DNA of 64,000 nucleotides, taken from contig LS997564.1 in assembly GCA_000469685.2 (NCBI GenBank), positions 27,872,959-27,936,958 of the forward strand. Reading direction: 5' to 3'. How positions within the stretch are numbered: the first letter of the stretch is position 1; each line of letters opens with the position of its first letter. This document shows, piece after piece, positions 1-12,599 of this stretch. A program made the translations under genes and the position numbers. The DNA comes from Haemonchus contortus (taxonomy: Eukaryota; Nematoda; Chromadorea; Rhabditida; Trichostrongylidae). The notes below the pieces were generated by a model, which ran no database searches, was not told the DNA's origin, and worked only from the letters and a program-made list of their open reading frames with translations.

Positions 1-1817
1 TTCGCTACTTGGAGCTAAACAAAGGAGCCATTTTTACGAAAAAGGGAAAAGCACTAAACAAAGAAAATAAGATATGCCCTTAGTGATTACTATAATCCTC
101 CAATTACATTTGCCAATCAACTTTTATAATGAAAAATAAAAATAATGCAGCCTGTTTGTATCAGATTTGGTCAGTATTCAAGTGCACTTCTAGAACCGAC
201 GATTCGACCAATCCCTGTGACTAGTTGCTTAGTACATTCACTGTCGAGTCATGCTATCTTTTCCAGTTCGCTCCCATTTCTTCCCCCCTAGACCAGTCTC
301 ACGCAATACCGTATCCCTTGCGGACGAATTCGATCGATTTCGTCGAACGGCGTTTCATAAGGGCAAGCAACTGGGAAATTTTCCATGGTCGCTTCATCTG
401 CTTACCCATACTTACCCACTACTCTATTACTTGTTGTTGCACCATTGTCTTTGCTTTGTTTTTGTTCTGTTTTCGTGCTTGTCATCGTCTTATGGGCGTC
501 ATCAAATCGTCACCCGTCCCGTCGTCGTCTCGTGGCGGCTGGGAATTGCCGTACCGAACCGGATGTGAATTAGAGTTTATTTCGCGAATAATTATGTGCA
601 ATATTGCGTATTCTGTTCGCTTGACGCTTCAATATGGGGGGGTGGACGTCTAAGAAGCGTCCGATTCAAATTGGGTTTTCATTCCGTTTTCCATAAATCA
701 GTCCCCCAGCACACACACAGACGGACGTCGCGTCGTACGGCCTGCAATGCATCGCATGAGCATAAATTTTGTCGAACTGGACTTTATTTGTGGATACTGT
801 AGCTTGGTGACGGGTAGATGCTGCGTATGGATAACCAGGTGCAGGGGATATTGACATTTCTCAGCTTCTGTCAAATTGATCCGGGAATAGGTGGGGCATC
901 CATGAAGTCTGTTCGGATACAGTCTGCTCCAAACAGGCAGGGTCTCCAAGGATAAAAGTGACCGGTCAGAGTTGTCCCAGTCCCCATAGGTTTGAAATAT
1001 GATACATCAAATGTAAAAATTAAAGGTCAAAAAATCAAAATTACGTCATCAGAATGTCACTTCAAAAGTATCGTACTTTCTATCATCCTACCTTCTTCTG
1101 TTCTCGGAGTGGAACCGGTTAAGGGGCAATGACATCATCCCCTTCTAGCCATACCTTACAAAATCTCTGTAAAATCGATTTGGGAGTTGCAACCATGATT
1201 TTTAGCATAAGAGCCTAAGGCCAACATTGGATGTGCCACCCATCACTGCCCACCCGTGTTTCACTCCTTGATTCAAGCACGGCTACCTACTCTTGGCGCC
1301 TCTAACCACTGGTTAACTGAGTCTGGGAGAGCGTTCTCTGAGTTTCGGTTCTGTCGATACTTTTTTGTCAGCTTATCTTCATCAGAGGCCCAGAACCTTC
1401 CTTTACACTTTCAACTATTTCCGAAACCTATCAGCTCATCATAAGCTCGTACTTCAGGGTGGTAAAGTGTGAACCTAAATGTTGTGAAGATTTGCATAAG
1501 ATTTTATGTCGATACGAAGCGAGCCCCCACTAGTGTTGTGGCAACGAGCGACGACCATAAATCTCCTGAAGCAGATCGCGAATTCGCGCAGATGAAAGAG
1601 GCCGCAACGGGCTGCGTGCGTTACGCGACCTGCCACCTGACCACTGACGTCGCACCCAGCCAGCCACCAGCATACTGTAGCCCCCCACCAGACGTCAATC
1701 GTGGGCAACCAGTCAACCAGCCCCGGTCACGTAGCCCCCTTGATTTAACCTTTTCGCAACATTACTCATACTCTTGAATCTACTTTTCCACGACTACTTC
1801 AAGTCCATTTGTTTCAG
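1..1817. other. Sequence 5' of the visible mab-5 exons
   Basis: I see no convincing exon here. The mab-5 exon that should precede the homeobox exon, carrying the YPWM hexapeptide, is not recognisable and probably lies left of the window. Two overlapping long frames at 225-653 have no family resemblance and look like chance. A stretch at about 1510-1745 is clearly richer in G+C than its surroundings and open in several frames. It could be a regulatory element of mab-5 or an unrecognised exon. Confidence 0.4.
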
Positions 1818-4209
1818 GTTCAAAATCAGGGGAATCCAAACGCACTCGTCAAACATATTCACGAAATCAGACATTGGAACTTGAAAAGGAATTCCACTAC
1901 AATAAATATTTGACAAGAAAACGACGACAGGAGATTTCTGAAAGTCTGCAACTCACCGAAAGACAGGTACCGTAGCACGTTTTGGCCATACGTCTAATTT
2001 ATTTGTGCTCCAGCTCCATTTCTCTGGCTCATTCCACCTTTGACAAAGCCGTTGTCGTTCGTCAACACCACACCACTCACCCATCTACCCACGCCACCCT
2101 TCATATTGATCTACCCACGACGATGGGTCTACCGTAATCCATGGGGGACGTAGAGATGAAAGACGCCGTTATTTTGCTCTCTTTGTCACTATTTCGATTT
2201 CCCGCAAAGGCGACAATGACGGGGTTTTTCGTTAGGACGTCGCTGGCCGTTCCTCAAAGTGAAAAGTGATGCGGCAAAGAAGATTATTGATTGGAGATGG
2301 GCTATTAATTCCTTGTCGAAATGAACCTGTGAAAAGTAGGCCCTATTCTGATGACAATTTAATGGTTCCTCTTTTATGGAGTAGTCATCCTCACCTTTGG
2401 CAGGAGAAGAAAATGTTCTCGAAAAAACTTTGGCAATGAAGTATAGAAGTAGTGACATTGTTGTGGAAGTATAAGGATGGCTGGGGCATAACTATGGGCA
2501 CACAACGTTCGGGATTTGCTCGAAAATTGACAGTGGCCGCCATACACTAACAAAAGTTGAGTATGCTTATCTTTGTAGTAGGGGAATCCATGGGACGGCG
2601 TTGGAGCCATTCATTCTTTGACTCCGATGACACGAATCATAGTGGTCCCTGTACCTGAAAGAATATCTTGTTGTAAAAGTAGTCTAAAACGGGACCATTT
2701 CGGTTTATCCATCCACCTCCACATCCCCCGGTAAGCCCGGGCAAGGCAACTTTTATTGCCGCACCCCTGGTCATCCGAGGAATCTTGTAGGCATCTCTCT
2801 CCTGAAGTCCATTTGTACCATCTTATGGAGGCCACCAGATTAAGGGGCCCTATGTAGGTGGTATGTCTTAGCGACGAATCAGCACTTTTGCGTAAAGACC
2901 CTACAGTCTTTCCTAAGTCACTCAGAAGGGCTAGTTCCGAGTGACTAGAGAATAGATTTCCATCTGGATCGTATTTGTTTCCGGTTCTGGACCCTCTTCT
3001 TGAGAGCCGTTAATCTGATGAAAACATCTAAAGGAGGGGAGGAAAAGAGATTTCAATGAAGGACTTTTCAGGTGGGATCCCCTCTATGTGCTAAAGTTGG
3101 CACAATCAAAGTGCATAGTCCTTTTTTAAATGACCTCATGGGGAGCGTTCAGGGTCACAGCAACTTTGTGGGAGAATGAACACACTTAGGCATCATTACT
3201 CAGGTGTACTCAGCTTGAAATACCACTTTGAACAGCGGGGGACCAAAAACACTGTTGAACGTCGGTGACAGGGCCCGAGTCGAGGAAGCCATTCATATAA
3301 TTATTGCAAGTGAAGTGTCATAGGAAACTCTCAAGCGAAGAAACCAAGAGAATAGTGACGGGTGCCCGAGAGCGTCTGATTTTCCTTTGAAGTTGGATCA
3401 TGCTGGTGATATGGTCATACCTGATTCTTGAGTCCAGTAGGTTCAGCTACCGTAATTCAACAGATATAATAAAGCTGAAAAGTTTGATGAGACTTCTCGA
3501 AATGTGTCAATCAGCATGAGTTTAAACTAGTTCGTGGGAGCATTTGACTACTTCTTACCTGACGCTGACTGGCCGAGACGGAACTCAATTCCAGGCTACC
3601 TCCCACCGATCTGCTGTACAATAAGTTCAAGAGATCGGCCCTTTAGATTTGATAATCCTGCTGTGGCATCTCCAGCGGACCAGTGATCTTAAGACTGTGG
3701 GAGTAAAGCTGAAATCTGTCAAGAAAATAATATGATGAGCAATATAATCTACAAAATCGCTCTTTCAAGTATATTGAACCATAGCCATGCAAGTACTGTT
3801 GTTTCTGCCGGTAAAAGTCCACTCGACCATTTTATGGAAGCCTTGACGACCTCACAGTGAAAAATTCTGAAATGGGACTGTCCAAGGCGTACCAGGGCCT
3901 GCCGAGAACTATGGTAGAATGGGGTGATGGTTTCACTATCTAAAATGGGGTATCGTGGACCATTTGTATCCAACCTTACCATAGCTCTGAACTGCGCCTC
4001 CTAGGATAATCGATGATAAACATTTGTAGTTGATGATAATGGATACTATCAGTGGTTGTTAGAGCTTTTCTATAAACCATCTTTTGTGATTTCAGGTCAA
4101 GATATGGTTCCAAAACAGACGAATGAAGCACAAGAAAGAGAGCAAAGGCGAAGGAGCTGGTGAACATGAAAGCGACGAATCCACCCAGGACGATCAGCAG
4201 AATTCCTGA
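1818..4209 (+). CDS. mab-5: Hox transcription factor MAB-5 (Antennapedia class), last two exons
   Basis: This encodes a nuclear homeodomain DNA-binding protein that patterns the posterior body, including neuroblast migration and male tail structures in C. elegans. Exon 1818-1966 starts after a TTTCAG acceptor and encodes homeodomain residues 1-44: [20 protein letters not shown], then [20 protein letters not shown] and ERQ. Exon 4096-4209 starts after ATTTCAG and supplies [15 protein letters not shown], with recognition-helix residues Q50 and N51, then a 22-residue acidic Ser/Glu/Asp tail ending QDDQQNS and a TGA. The 1967-4095 intron falls between homeodomain residues 44 and 45, phase 0. The first exon needs one base from an upstream exon, which is outside the window. 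The HKKE..KGEG tail and QTYSR arm favour mab-5 over lin-39, ceh-13 or egl-5. The long - strand ORFs at 3976-4375 are shadows of the last exon. Confidence 0.94.
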
Positions 4210-4800
4210 ATCCGTGATGGCTGCCTGCTTCACCCCACTGTCTTCTAAGCCCCCCTCCTTTTCCATCCATAGATATTGCGAAAAATACGCTTTGTCTGTT
4301 TGCCATTTGCCATGTACATCTACATACATATGTGTCTAAGAATTCCATCCAGAAATCGCTACTACATACATACATACAAACGGTACATCTTGATATTATT
4401 GCATTTCATTTGATTCCGATGATCAATCGATCGATCGATATGGTTGGCTGTCTCGCTCTGGAATATTCTTGTATAATTTATCTCCATCGCACGGGTTTCT
4501 ATGCGCTAGAGCTCTTCTTTCTTCTCGCATTACTGTGAGTTTAATACGATATCCCGATCTCTTCTAGTTATAGCGGAACTCCCTATCCTTAGAACCTGTA
4601 CTCACACTCCCACTCTCTCCGTCTGTCTTCGTTTTTGTGGTTATTAGGAGGTGGAGTTCCGCAAATTTGTGTCCCAGTGTAATGTGTTTGTTGTTCATAC
4701 ATATATGTTTTAAATGAAGGAATCTATATGAAAGGGCCATGAAATAGTTATTAGTTAGATGGTATCAAGCCAAGTATCTTAGCTTAAATAAATGTGTTGA
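4210..4800 (+). other. mab-5 3' UTR and polyadenylation signal
   Basis: Non-coding sequence follows the TGA, with an ACAT repeat near 4360 and a GATC repeat at 4423-4440. The first clear AATAAA lies at 4787-4792. A shorter UTR using a variant signal is possible. Confidence 0.5.
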
Positions 4801-5987
4801 AGATTAACTTCCTCCTGCCTCGGTGCTACCAGTAAATAAACAAAGGTGAGGAGCAAAATGTATGATATTGATTGATATTGATTAGTATTCATGAAATGTG
4901 TCGTACTTCCCAAGTGGGAGAACTTTTCCGCGCATCTCAGATTTTTTACCGGACTTCGTGGGGGTAAAAAAATGAAACTGAACGCGCTCAGCGGTTCCCA
5001 AGAGGTGTAAAGGCAAAGTTCGTTAGGGACACCAGAAACCCCAGAGATTAGACCTCATATTCATGATCGTACGTAATGATATCTTTTAGTAGAAAAGCGA
5101 GATATTTCGAGTTCAGTGACGGACTTGCTTTAAACTCTTTTTGTTGCCACCACACGCCCATACCTCTCAGCCTACCACTTGTGCGCCTCTTGATATCCTT
5201 TCAATATCAAGGTGTATTGGGTTACTGTAAATGATTTTTCGTATTAAGTAACAGGGCCACTATGAGCTCATTCGAGTGGGATTTCGTCTTCCTAATAAAT
5301 TCCACATGAACCCGTATTGAACTCCGGGTGATCCCTACACACAGTGCCTGTAAAATAAATGCTTGACGGGAGACGAAAAGACCGATCTGTCCATCCGATC
5401 TAACCCCCTTCCATCGGCTCAAACTGGAGCTTTAGCTTCTCTATGAGGGTGCACTTTCTAGAACCTTCGATATTTTGAATAGTCATAAGGAAATCTTCCT
5501 TGCGATGTAGCCACATCCTTGAGTGTCTTTATCAGCTGACTGGCTATCGAGTACAGCGGAAGCATTGACGATCTTGAGAGAAACTTTGAGCAGTCCATGA
5601 TCGTCATCAAAGGAATGAACTGAACTCATACAAAGTCCGTTTAAATTCAGAGAACATCAAAAAACCATAAACAAAATCCGAATTTACTTATTCTTTGCTC
5701 GTCACTGCCAGCAGTGTGTAGACTGAAAGGCTTAAGGATATAGTTCCTCTGTACCATTTGCGATTTGCACCATTCTGTTAGTAGAAAGGTCGTATGAGGC
5801 CACCCACTCGGCCGACCAGCCGCCGCTGCCCACCAGACAGGCTGGCCATCGTCGCGTCGTGACCCTTGCAATCGTAAAGACAACGGCGATGTTCGCGCTG
5901 TTAACTACGTTGTAAATCATCGAAGGCGGCTCAAAATTAGAGGGCTTTCTGAAGGCAACGGGTCGCCTGATCGACGATGTCTGATAG

Positions 5988-6976
5988 GATTACTTGGAAG
6001 AGTCCGACTCGGGCTTATCGTCGTTTCTTTACCCGACCCAGGCAGGAAAAGATTATGTGTGTATGTGGCACTGATTGGCTATCTTATCTAGAAGGAATCT
6101 ATTCATTCTCATTGTCAGACGAGCTTCTGAATCAGCCGATGGGTTTTCAGGTGAGTGTGTCCGATCGAACTTCTGCCAGCGGGAGCTCAGTTCCTACTTG
6201 AAAGGTGAAGCCACTCGTAGATTGTCATGAAGAATGGCCATCTAGGAGCGATTCAGAAGGCTTTGAATGGGGTCCTCATCAAATTATTCGAGATCCTCCA
6301 CAGATCTCTCAGAATGACTAATTTTTCAAATTTCTCTGAGTTCTCTCAGATCTTGACCCGAGTGTGGAAAATCCTCTCTATAAACCTTTGACAGACAGCA
6401 GCGCCTGTACTTGCCTGCGTAATGTATCGAAGGACCAGATTCCTTTCGTTTGAGAAAATAACCGGACCATTAACAGATGATTGACTGAGCAACTAATTCT
6501 TCGATATATCGAGTGTCTCCTCCGCGTTCGAATCTAAAAAGGCCCATAAATTTCTGTTCACATTTACACATCTGACAAACTGGATTAGCTCTCGGATTTA
6601 GGATTACTACGGGCTTGTTCGATCGGACTCTTCAGAGACGATACCCTGCTATTTTGAAGATGATATCACTCTACACGAGATGGAAAATCTGAAGGTGAAA
6701 TGATTAGAATTACAAAAAACATATTTTCTGGGGTTTGCAGATAACGAAATGGCCTCGGAATCAAATTTCCATCAACCCTCCTCCATCTTCATACGTAAAT
6801 GATTAGTACCTGATAAGTATTCCCACGTGGGCCACTTGGGTATGTAAGCACAAAAATGACTTCCACGAGACTTCCTCCAGAGCGCACCCGGAAGACTATT
6901 TGAATATTTAGTTAGCTATGAAGAGAAAGGAATGCGCAGTACTAAAAACCCATCTGGATCATCGGTCAAATCATAA
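5988..6976 (+). CDS. Unrecognised protein, C-terminal exons of a multi-exon gene
   Basis: I do not recognise the protein. Four consecutive small exons fit in phase: 6350-6418 (LDPSVENPLYKPLTDSSACT), 6636-6694 (TIPCYFEDDITLHEMENLK), 6741-6794 (ITKWPRNQISINPPPSSY) and 6881-6976 (SAPGRLFEYLVSYEEKG, ending VKS and TAA at 6974). Acceptors are CTCTCAG, CTTCAG, TTTGCAG and CCTCCAG. The 6695-6740 intron is 46 nt, typical for nematodes. Donors are serviceable but not all strong (GTAATG, GTGAAA, GTAAAT). Upstream, segments at 5988-6058 (DYLEESDSGLSSFLYPTQ) and about 6092-6150, which ends at a strong GTGAGT donor, can be joined in phase. A further possible exon lies at 5171-5226. The protein has no obvious membrane span or motif and is Ser/Pro rich near its end. 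It is downstream of mab-5 in the same direction. Exon calls are by eye and no homology was tested. Confidence 0.5.
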
Positions 6977-7905
6977 ATGTGCTTTCTTCATGGGATGACG
7001 GGCTGATTTTCACAAGATTAGATGATTTAGGTGATTTTTTCTCAAATCCGTTGAGCACGTGTCGTCCGTTTTGGCTAATTCATAGAAGCTTTTGAGCTTT
7101 AGATACGCATCAACCAGACGCATTGTTGTTGACTCACTGACAACCGGTGACGCGAAGCCGCATCCTCTTAATCAATACCTATCTTATCTTCATCAAGGAC
7201 TTCTCGATCTAGGGAATCTGCAAACTCGCGAGTTCTTATTCGTTAGGCGATAACATTATCATTGAGATTAGATTGTGGACTAGGCAAATGAGCTGTAAAA
7301 AGGCGGGGCCAAACGGTAAAGGTATTCCCTGAAAGTCCACAGCTTCTTTGCTGGGCCAAGTTTTCGGTATTCCTGCTAGCTGTTTCAAGGAATGCGCGAT
7401 CTCAGGTTATTGCACGGGCTACGTGAAGGTCCGTTTTGGTCAATGCCATCAGAAGATCATCATCTATGCCTACTGGTCAGACCACCTTGAAATGAAAAAT
7501 TGCTAGAACGAAAACTTGCGAACCAGTTTTCACATGAGCTCTAGAATAAGGCTCTGCCAACCAATGTTTTGCACATATCGTAGAGAACATCAGCGGCTCT
7601 TTTGTCGCGGTAGAAGTAAAAAAGTGAAATGTGCAGAGAATGTTTTACCTGACACCTACGTGTTCAAAGTGATCTTAAAAGTTCTAATGAAAGTGGAATT
7701 CGTCACTTTCCCTGTTAAAAAAGAATAGGTAGATACCTGTGATGTCCATAGAATGAAAAGCCTCTAAAACTTTCAAGAGACCTCCAATACTGACGTTTGA
7801 AAAGTCCCAATTCCGTTCCGAACGACCTAATATGTAATCAGATCCGAGAAACCACCAGCTCCTTCTCGTCAGAGGTTATTTTATCACCAGAACTTCGAGC
7901 TTACA
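6977..7905. other. Gene-poor stretch
   Basis: AT-rich, with no exon chain or repeat that I can support. A 70-codon frame at 7516-7728 has no splice context and looks random. Confidence 0.4.
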
Positions 7906-8213
7906 ATGTCTGACGAAAAATATTTCAAAGCTACCCTGCCAGAAGTCGGCTACCAAGAGCCGAGGCCAGCGTTGTAAGATAGGTTCGAAAGAAAAAATAG
8001 AAAAAAGATGGACTCATTTTTCTCAATGTTTGGCTGTAAATCTGATGTAGGTGAACATCTATGATTATCCTTGGGAGAAACTTGGCTAGCTAGCAAGGAA
8101 GACAGATTCATCAGTCAAGTTGTGTGAAATGTGTTTAGGGTAAAAAACACTTGTGGTGGGTATTACGTACAGTTCCAGCTGGCATCGGAGAAAGCGAAAT
8201 TCTCTTAATTGCC
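7906..8213 (+). CDS. Possible first two exons of an unrecognised gene
   Basis: An ATG at 7906 opens a 22-codon exon (MSDEKYFKATLPEVGYQEPR) ending at 7973 with a GTAAGA donor. The next acceptor, TTCCAG at 8178, opens 8179-8213 (WHRRKRNSLNC) in a compatible phase, closed by GTAGAA. The peptide looks natural, but the exons are short and I cannot continue the gene, so this may be coincidence. Confidence 0.3.
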
Positions 8214-8469
8214 GTAGAACCGATAGCTTCAGTGCAATCAAAAAATAGAACAAGCAAAGTTGCAAGGCTTAACTTACGTTGTTTTAATCTGGCCTGAGGA
8301 AAAACACGGTCCATCTTTCCAAAACAATGATGAGAGGTGTTAATCCTCTCACTTTACATTGAACATCATTTTGAAATCTTGAAAATTGCAACCATTTTAT
8401 CGGTCCTTTGCTATGGGGTATCCACTCACCAGATATCTGATATCTGATATCGATGTTCGCAATTGGAAG

Positions 8470-8785
8470 ATGGGGTCTTTGGGCGTTGATCAATCCCGTC
8501 TGAGCGATGCGCCCAAGCATTCGATTTCCTTTCAGAATTGTATTGGCGTGTTAAATATGTATGTGGCCGATACAGTGACTTATGGTGGGCAATCTACGTA
8601 CAAGTCAGTGCATTCAGCCTCCGAGACGAGTCCGGTACCAATTAATCGACTCTGGAGGGATGGAATACCTGGTTGGCCCGGTCACGGGTTCGAATCCTGG
8701 ATATCGATTTAGGATTCAAACCCGTGACCATGCATGTATGATAGTGCGTCTTTCGCCACTACAACACCTCTCCCCTCGATGTTCA
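8470..8785 (-). repeat. tRNA-derived SINE copy 1
   Basis: Read on the - strand, the head contains GTAGTGGCG (box A-like) followed by a GGTTTGAATCC-type box B, then a roughly 200-bp body and a TTTATCC-like tail. The same body recurs in more than ten places in this window. The + strand also shows GGGTTCGAATCC at 8687. The long + strand frames at 8386-8854 are SINE sequence, not genes. Confidence 0.75.
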
Positions 8786-8799
8786 CAATATGTTTATTT

Positions 8800-9660
8800 T
8801 AATGACCGCATCCATAGCGCATCCATAAGTAGGAGCTGTAAGTTTAGATTTTGAACATAACTTGCTGTAAAATCGTAATATCTGACAGGCGATGGGAATT
8901 GATAGTGAAGTGCAAAAAGCGAGACCTCATGAAAGTTTTCGAGTTTTTCAGAATCCGCAACCCACGTTCATGAACAGCAATCATCCATTAAGTTGACTAT
9001 TCTGTCCTTCTCTCTGGCACACCCGGATAGAAACACCCTTGTAGCTGAGCCGCTCCTCAGTTGACCATTGTCTCGCAGTCAGCCAGGCAGCTACTGTTCT
9101 ACTGCTTGCTTCTGCTATTCTATTGATGATTACATTACCAGAAAAAGCATAATGCCCCATTCTTTCTAATCCTAATGGTTTTAAAACGAATTTAAAGAAG
9201 TTGGTCGTGGACAGAGGTTTGTTGCCACTCACTAAACTTAAAAAACATCCCCGTCAAGTTCTAAAACTAGGATATCGCGCTACAGTACAGTCGTGGGTAA
9301 TGCAAACTGGCTCATCTTATATGTTTCTGGATTTTATCAACCTCGTCACTGGTTTTATAATAGCATTTATGTTGTCATTTAATCAGCAATCCCTTCCGAG
9401 GGGATTTTTACTTACTCCCGAGCCTAATACTAGGCCTAATCAGCTTTGTTCCTTTACCAGCAATTCCTGTGAGCAACCGTTCCGCGTCAGACGCGGAACA
9501 TCGTGGTTTCGAAGTCCAATTTTCACCGCGAGAGCTTTCCTGATCTAGACGTTCTGCCTTCTATTCTGAGCTTCGTACCTGATCTTCTTAGTCGTTATCA
9601 CCTCCTGTCATTCAACATCAATTTCCTTACTCTCTTGACCACTCTCCTCTCATTTGGAAT
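8800..9660. other. No supported gene
   Basis: Overlapping frames on both strands (8981-9232 on the - strand, 9201-9548 on the + strand) lack splice context and family motifs. I see nothing I can name. Confidence 0.35.
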
Positions 9661-9669
9661 GCGCTAAGA

Positions 9670-9890
9670 CGAATGCAACAACAATAAGAATCCACACGCA
9701 CACACATACGCACACACACACATGCATACCCACTCCCACACGCATACACTCCCACAAGCACATACATACAAACATACCATGAACTTACCCATCCACACAC
9801 ACTACACAGACACAGCATATCGACACAAATAATATACAAACCACAAACGCCTGCACACATGCGCAAGCATACACACATGTACATACCCCT
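9670..9890. repeat. CA/CATA-rich microsatellite tract
   Basis: Imperfect ACAC and CATAC repeats run for about 200 bp. The Cys/Val-rich 85-codon frame on the - strand is an artefact of this simple repeat. Confidence 0.9.
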
Positions 9891-10299
9891 TACCCACGAC
9901 TTATTCTTCGTGATTTATATGTAGTACGATATTCGATCAAGCTCCAGCCTGAGCATTTAGGTGTGTTAAGGAACCAACAAGGTGGCGGAAATGTCTCACT
10001 GGTTGGATAGCGACTGTGCGGAGTTTCTGTTGTAATAGTTGCGCTTGGAATCCTGCAATCATAGATTCAGCCTGAAGTGATCGTTGTTGGAGCGTCGTTT
10101 TGACCACAATCCAGCTTTCTTGTGATGCATAAATACAGAAAGAAAATCCAAGGCCGAGTATCCTTTTCTAGGTGTCCCCACGCATTTGTCCTCCTCTCTT
10201 TCAGATCGTATACATGCCTACTTCTAGGACCTTGGTAGAGATGTGCTATGCAGTGGCTTATGGAGCTAGCTGATGTCGAAGCTGAAGTTTTGTCCTCCC

Positions 10300-10440
10300 A
10301 AGAAGACTGGGATTAGTTAGATGACTCCGGTTGAGGGAAGGCCTGGTTGGCTTGGTAGATATCGATCCCAGACTTGATTTTAGGACAGTGGTAACGGCGT
10401 AACTTGTCACTACCCCAACTCTACCCTACGATGTCTGTAT
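10300..10440 (-). repeat. Degenerate SINE fragment
   Basis: The segment with AGGCCTGGTTGGCTTGGTAG and the following TGATTTTAGG resembles the body-to-head junction of the window's SINE family read on the - strand. It is strongly diverged. Confidence 0.4.
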
Positions 10441-12590
10441 TAATGATTTGATAGGATTTTGTGCCAAAAATTGGCTTTAAAAGTAATGAATCTGTATGGT
10501 GTATGTCGAGAGGGGGTATTGCATTTGTTGTCGGGGGGTCATAGTGCTGTACCTCATTGTTGAGTAACATTGCGTCGAGTAAATATACTGTTGTTCGACG
10601 TGTTTTGAACAGCCTCCACCACGTGATTCGTTCCGATGTTCCGATTAACGAGCGAAAAGTATGGATGCTGGATAGAGTGTGACAATGATAAATAGTCGGT
10701 TCAGCTAACGGCTTTTCGGCTAGACAGCTCGTAAACTATCACATTATCGCCAAACGCGGCTCATGTAGAGATGCTGTTGGGTAGACGACAAGCCAGCCAG
10801 AGAGAGCAAAGCACTTTTTTACTTCTGAGTTTAAATGCGCATGAGTATGGTGACCACTTCTGTGCATGTCGCGACGTTACAGGTAGAGAAGTGACTCGAA
10901 AGTAAATCTTTACAGGGTTAACAATTCTCCAGGGGACCTTCATGTACTCACCCTGACTTCCTATGAGTCCTTCTACCTTCGTCTTCCAATAGTAGGAGGA
11001 ACGGGAATGAATCAAGAAATGATAGGACTACTGTACGTCTTAGTGTAGTGTAGTTGCAGGTAACAAACCATGCCGAACAGATGATTGCCATGCTAAATTG
11101 CTTTTATGGAAACTCGCAACTTAGCCACAAAGAAAAGAAAATTGTCTGGGATTTTCTGCACAAAAAACTGGGTGAGCGTATTTACTGAGATGTTTTATTC
11201 GGCGAAGCTGGTGATAGATATGGCCTTTCTAATTTTGGTAGTACCAACTGAGGCGCTGGCTTTTCCCTTCCGAAATAAGACAGGAATGTTTCGAAAGACT
11301 TCAGATTTTTGACAACCCTGAAACCAACTTCTGGCTTTGGAGTGTATTCACCAAATTTAATCTTGATACACGTGCGCTTTGCAGTGTTTAATTTGTAATT
11401 GTAACCATAAAATTATCAAAACCAATCTGATCGCCTCGTGACTCCTTGTGATCCCTTACTAGTGAATCCCTTCCCAAGGAATCTTCTGGTTGAATGCCCT
11501 AGTCTTACCACACCAACTTGAAGACATGGCATGTTGATATAAGGCTTTTGTAAGGTACTGCAGAAGTCGAATTGTTTTTCGTCTGTAGATAACCTGCGTG
11601 GATACCTCAAAGAAACGAAAAGGGGGTTGTTCGAAACCATTCTTCACCGGAGGATTGAAATGGTGAAAGTGACTTCGCAAATGCGAGACAAGCGCATACG
11701 ATACGAAACACGTCTTTTTAAACCGCAGGTAAAATGGTTGCGCATCACCATAGAAGTTTGCGTCGAGGCTAGCTGTTGCTCATTTCACCCCTACTATGTA
11801 ATGTGCTTCTTCCCTTCTGTTCTACACTCTACCCTCTAGTGATGCTTTTGCATATTTAGCAAATGTAGATCTTCGTCAAACTTCTCTGGCTTTCAACTTT
11901 GCTCTGACGTCGGAATTAAGGAGTTTCAGCTCTGCTTGCCAACTCAATCGAAAGGCGGCCTTCAGTTGTCCATAGTAGACGTCACGTGCCTTTTAAACAT
12001 CTCGTTGAAGAAACAGTTTCTCCTGGATAGGTGAGAGCAGGCTATACGGTTAAATTGCAAAGTCTGCTCATAAATGTTATTCCTCAGTATCGCCTATATG
12101 CTTCGTATGGAGTTAAATGCAGCTCATCCAATAGGGCGACGTCTTGTTAAGTTTTCCAAAAAGACAGCCTTACTGCTTGGTAATGGGTGTCATATCTTTT
12201 CGGTCATCAAAGTATCACTGGTAGAAAGAAAGTCATCTTTTCTTCCCTAAAACGATAGCATTCTAGAAATATCTTTTGATATATTCGTGATTAGCCTGAT
12301 GTTGTCGAGAATTCGTAGGTAGCTGAAACGTATACCGTCAATGTTAACGTTGACGTTGCCTCAGCTACAACTGCGTATGACACGATCTAGGCAAGCAAAA
12401 GCAAGTTTGGCGTAATCGAATTTCCTTCCGTTTGCTTCCCGCTACTGCTTTGGGTTATCTCCTAAGTTTCGTGAGTTCCATTAATCGTGGTTTCCATTAC
12501 CTCCGACCTAGCAGTTTGGCACATTCGAAAGGGAAACTCAGACGATAGTCCATAGCAGTGGAGGGAAACGAACGGAAAGGTTATGTGTTT
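10441..12590. other. Gene-poor stretch
   Basis: I see no gene I can support. A possible exon is 11640-11727 on the + strand (peptide VTSQMRDKRIRYETRLFKPQ, ending at CAG/GTAAAA), but it stands alone and could be chance. Confidence 0.3.
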
Positions 12591-12599
12591 AAAAGGAGA

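Noticed and set aside
225..653. 142-codon ORF on the + strand
   Set aside because: Overlapped by two other open frames, with no family motif and no splice context. Its composition looks like random AT/pyrimidine-rich DNA.
3976..4375. 117- and 92-codon ORFs on the - strand with a membrane-like stretch
   Set aside because: They are antisense shadows of the last mab-5 exon ([15 protein letters not shown]...), which has a proper acceptor and the homeodomain motif.
6236..6320. Exon-like frame SDSEGFEWGPHQIIRDPP after CATCTAG
   Set aside because: It reads well, but no acceptable donor closes it, and the neighbouring exons already join in phase without it.
8687..8700. Box B-like GGGTTCGAATCC as a tRNA gene
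   Set aside because: No cloverleaf can be folded. The motif belongs to the SINE family, as at 40220 and 45240.
8386..8854. 108- and 90-codon ORFs on the + strand
   Set aside because: They lie wholly in a SINE copy, and the same sequence recurs in many places.
9627..9884. Cys/Val/Met-rich 85-codon ORF on the - strand
   Set aside because: Produced by the CACA/CATA microsatellite.
9660..9900. CRISPR-like or satellite array
   Set aside because: The repeats are short, irregular dinucleotide-type units in a eukaryotic genome; there are no spacers.
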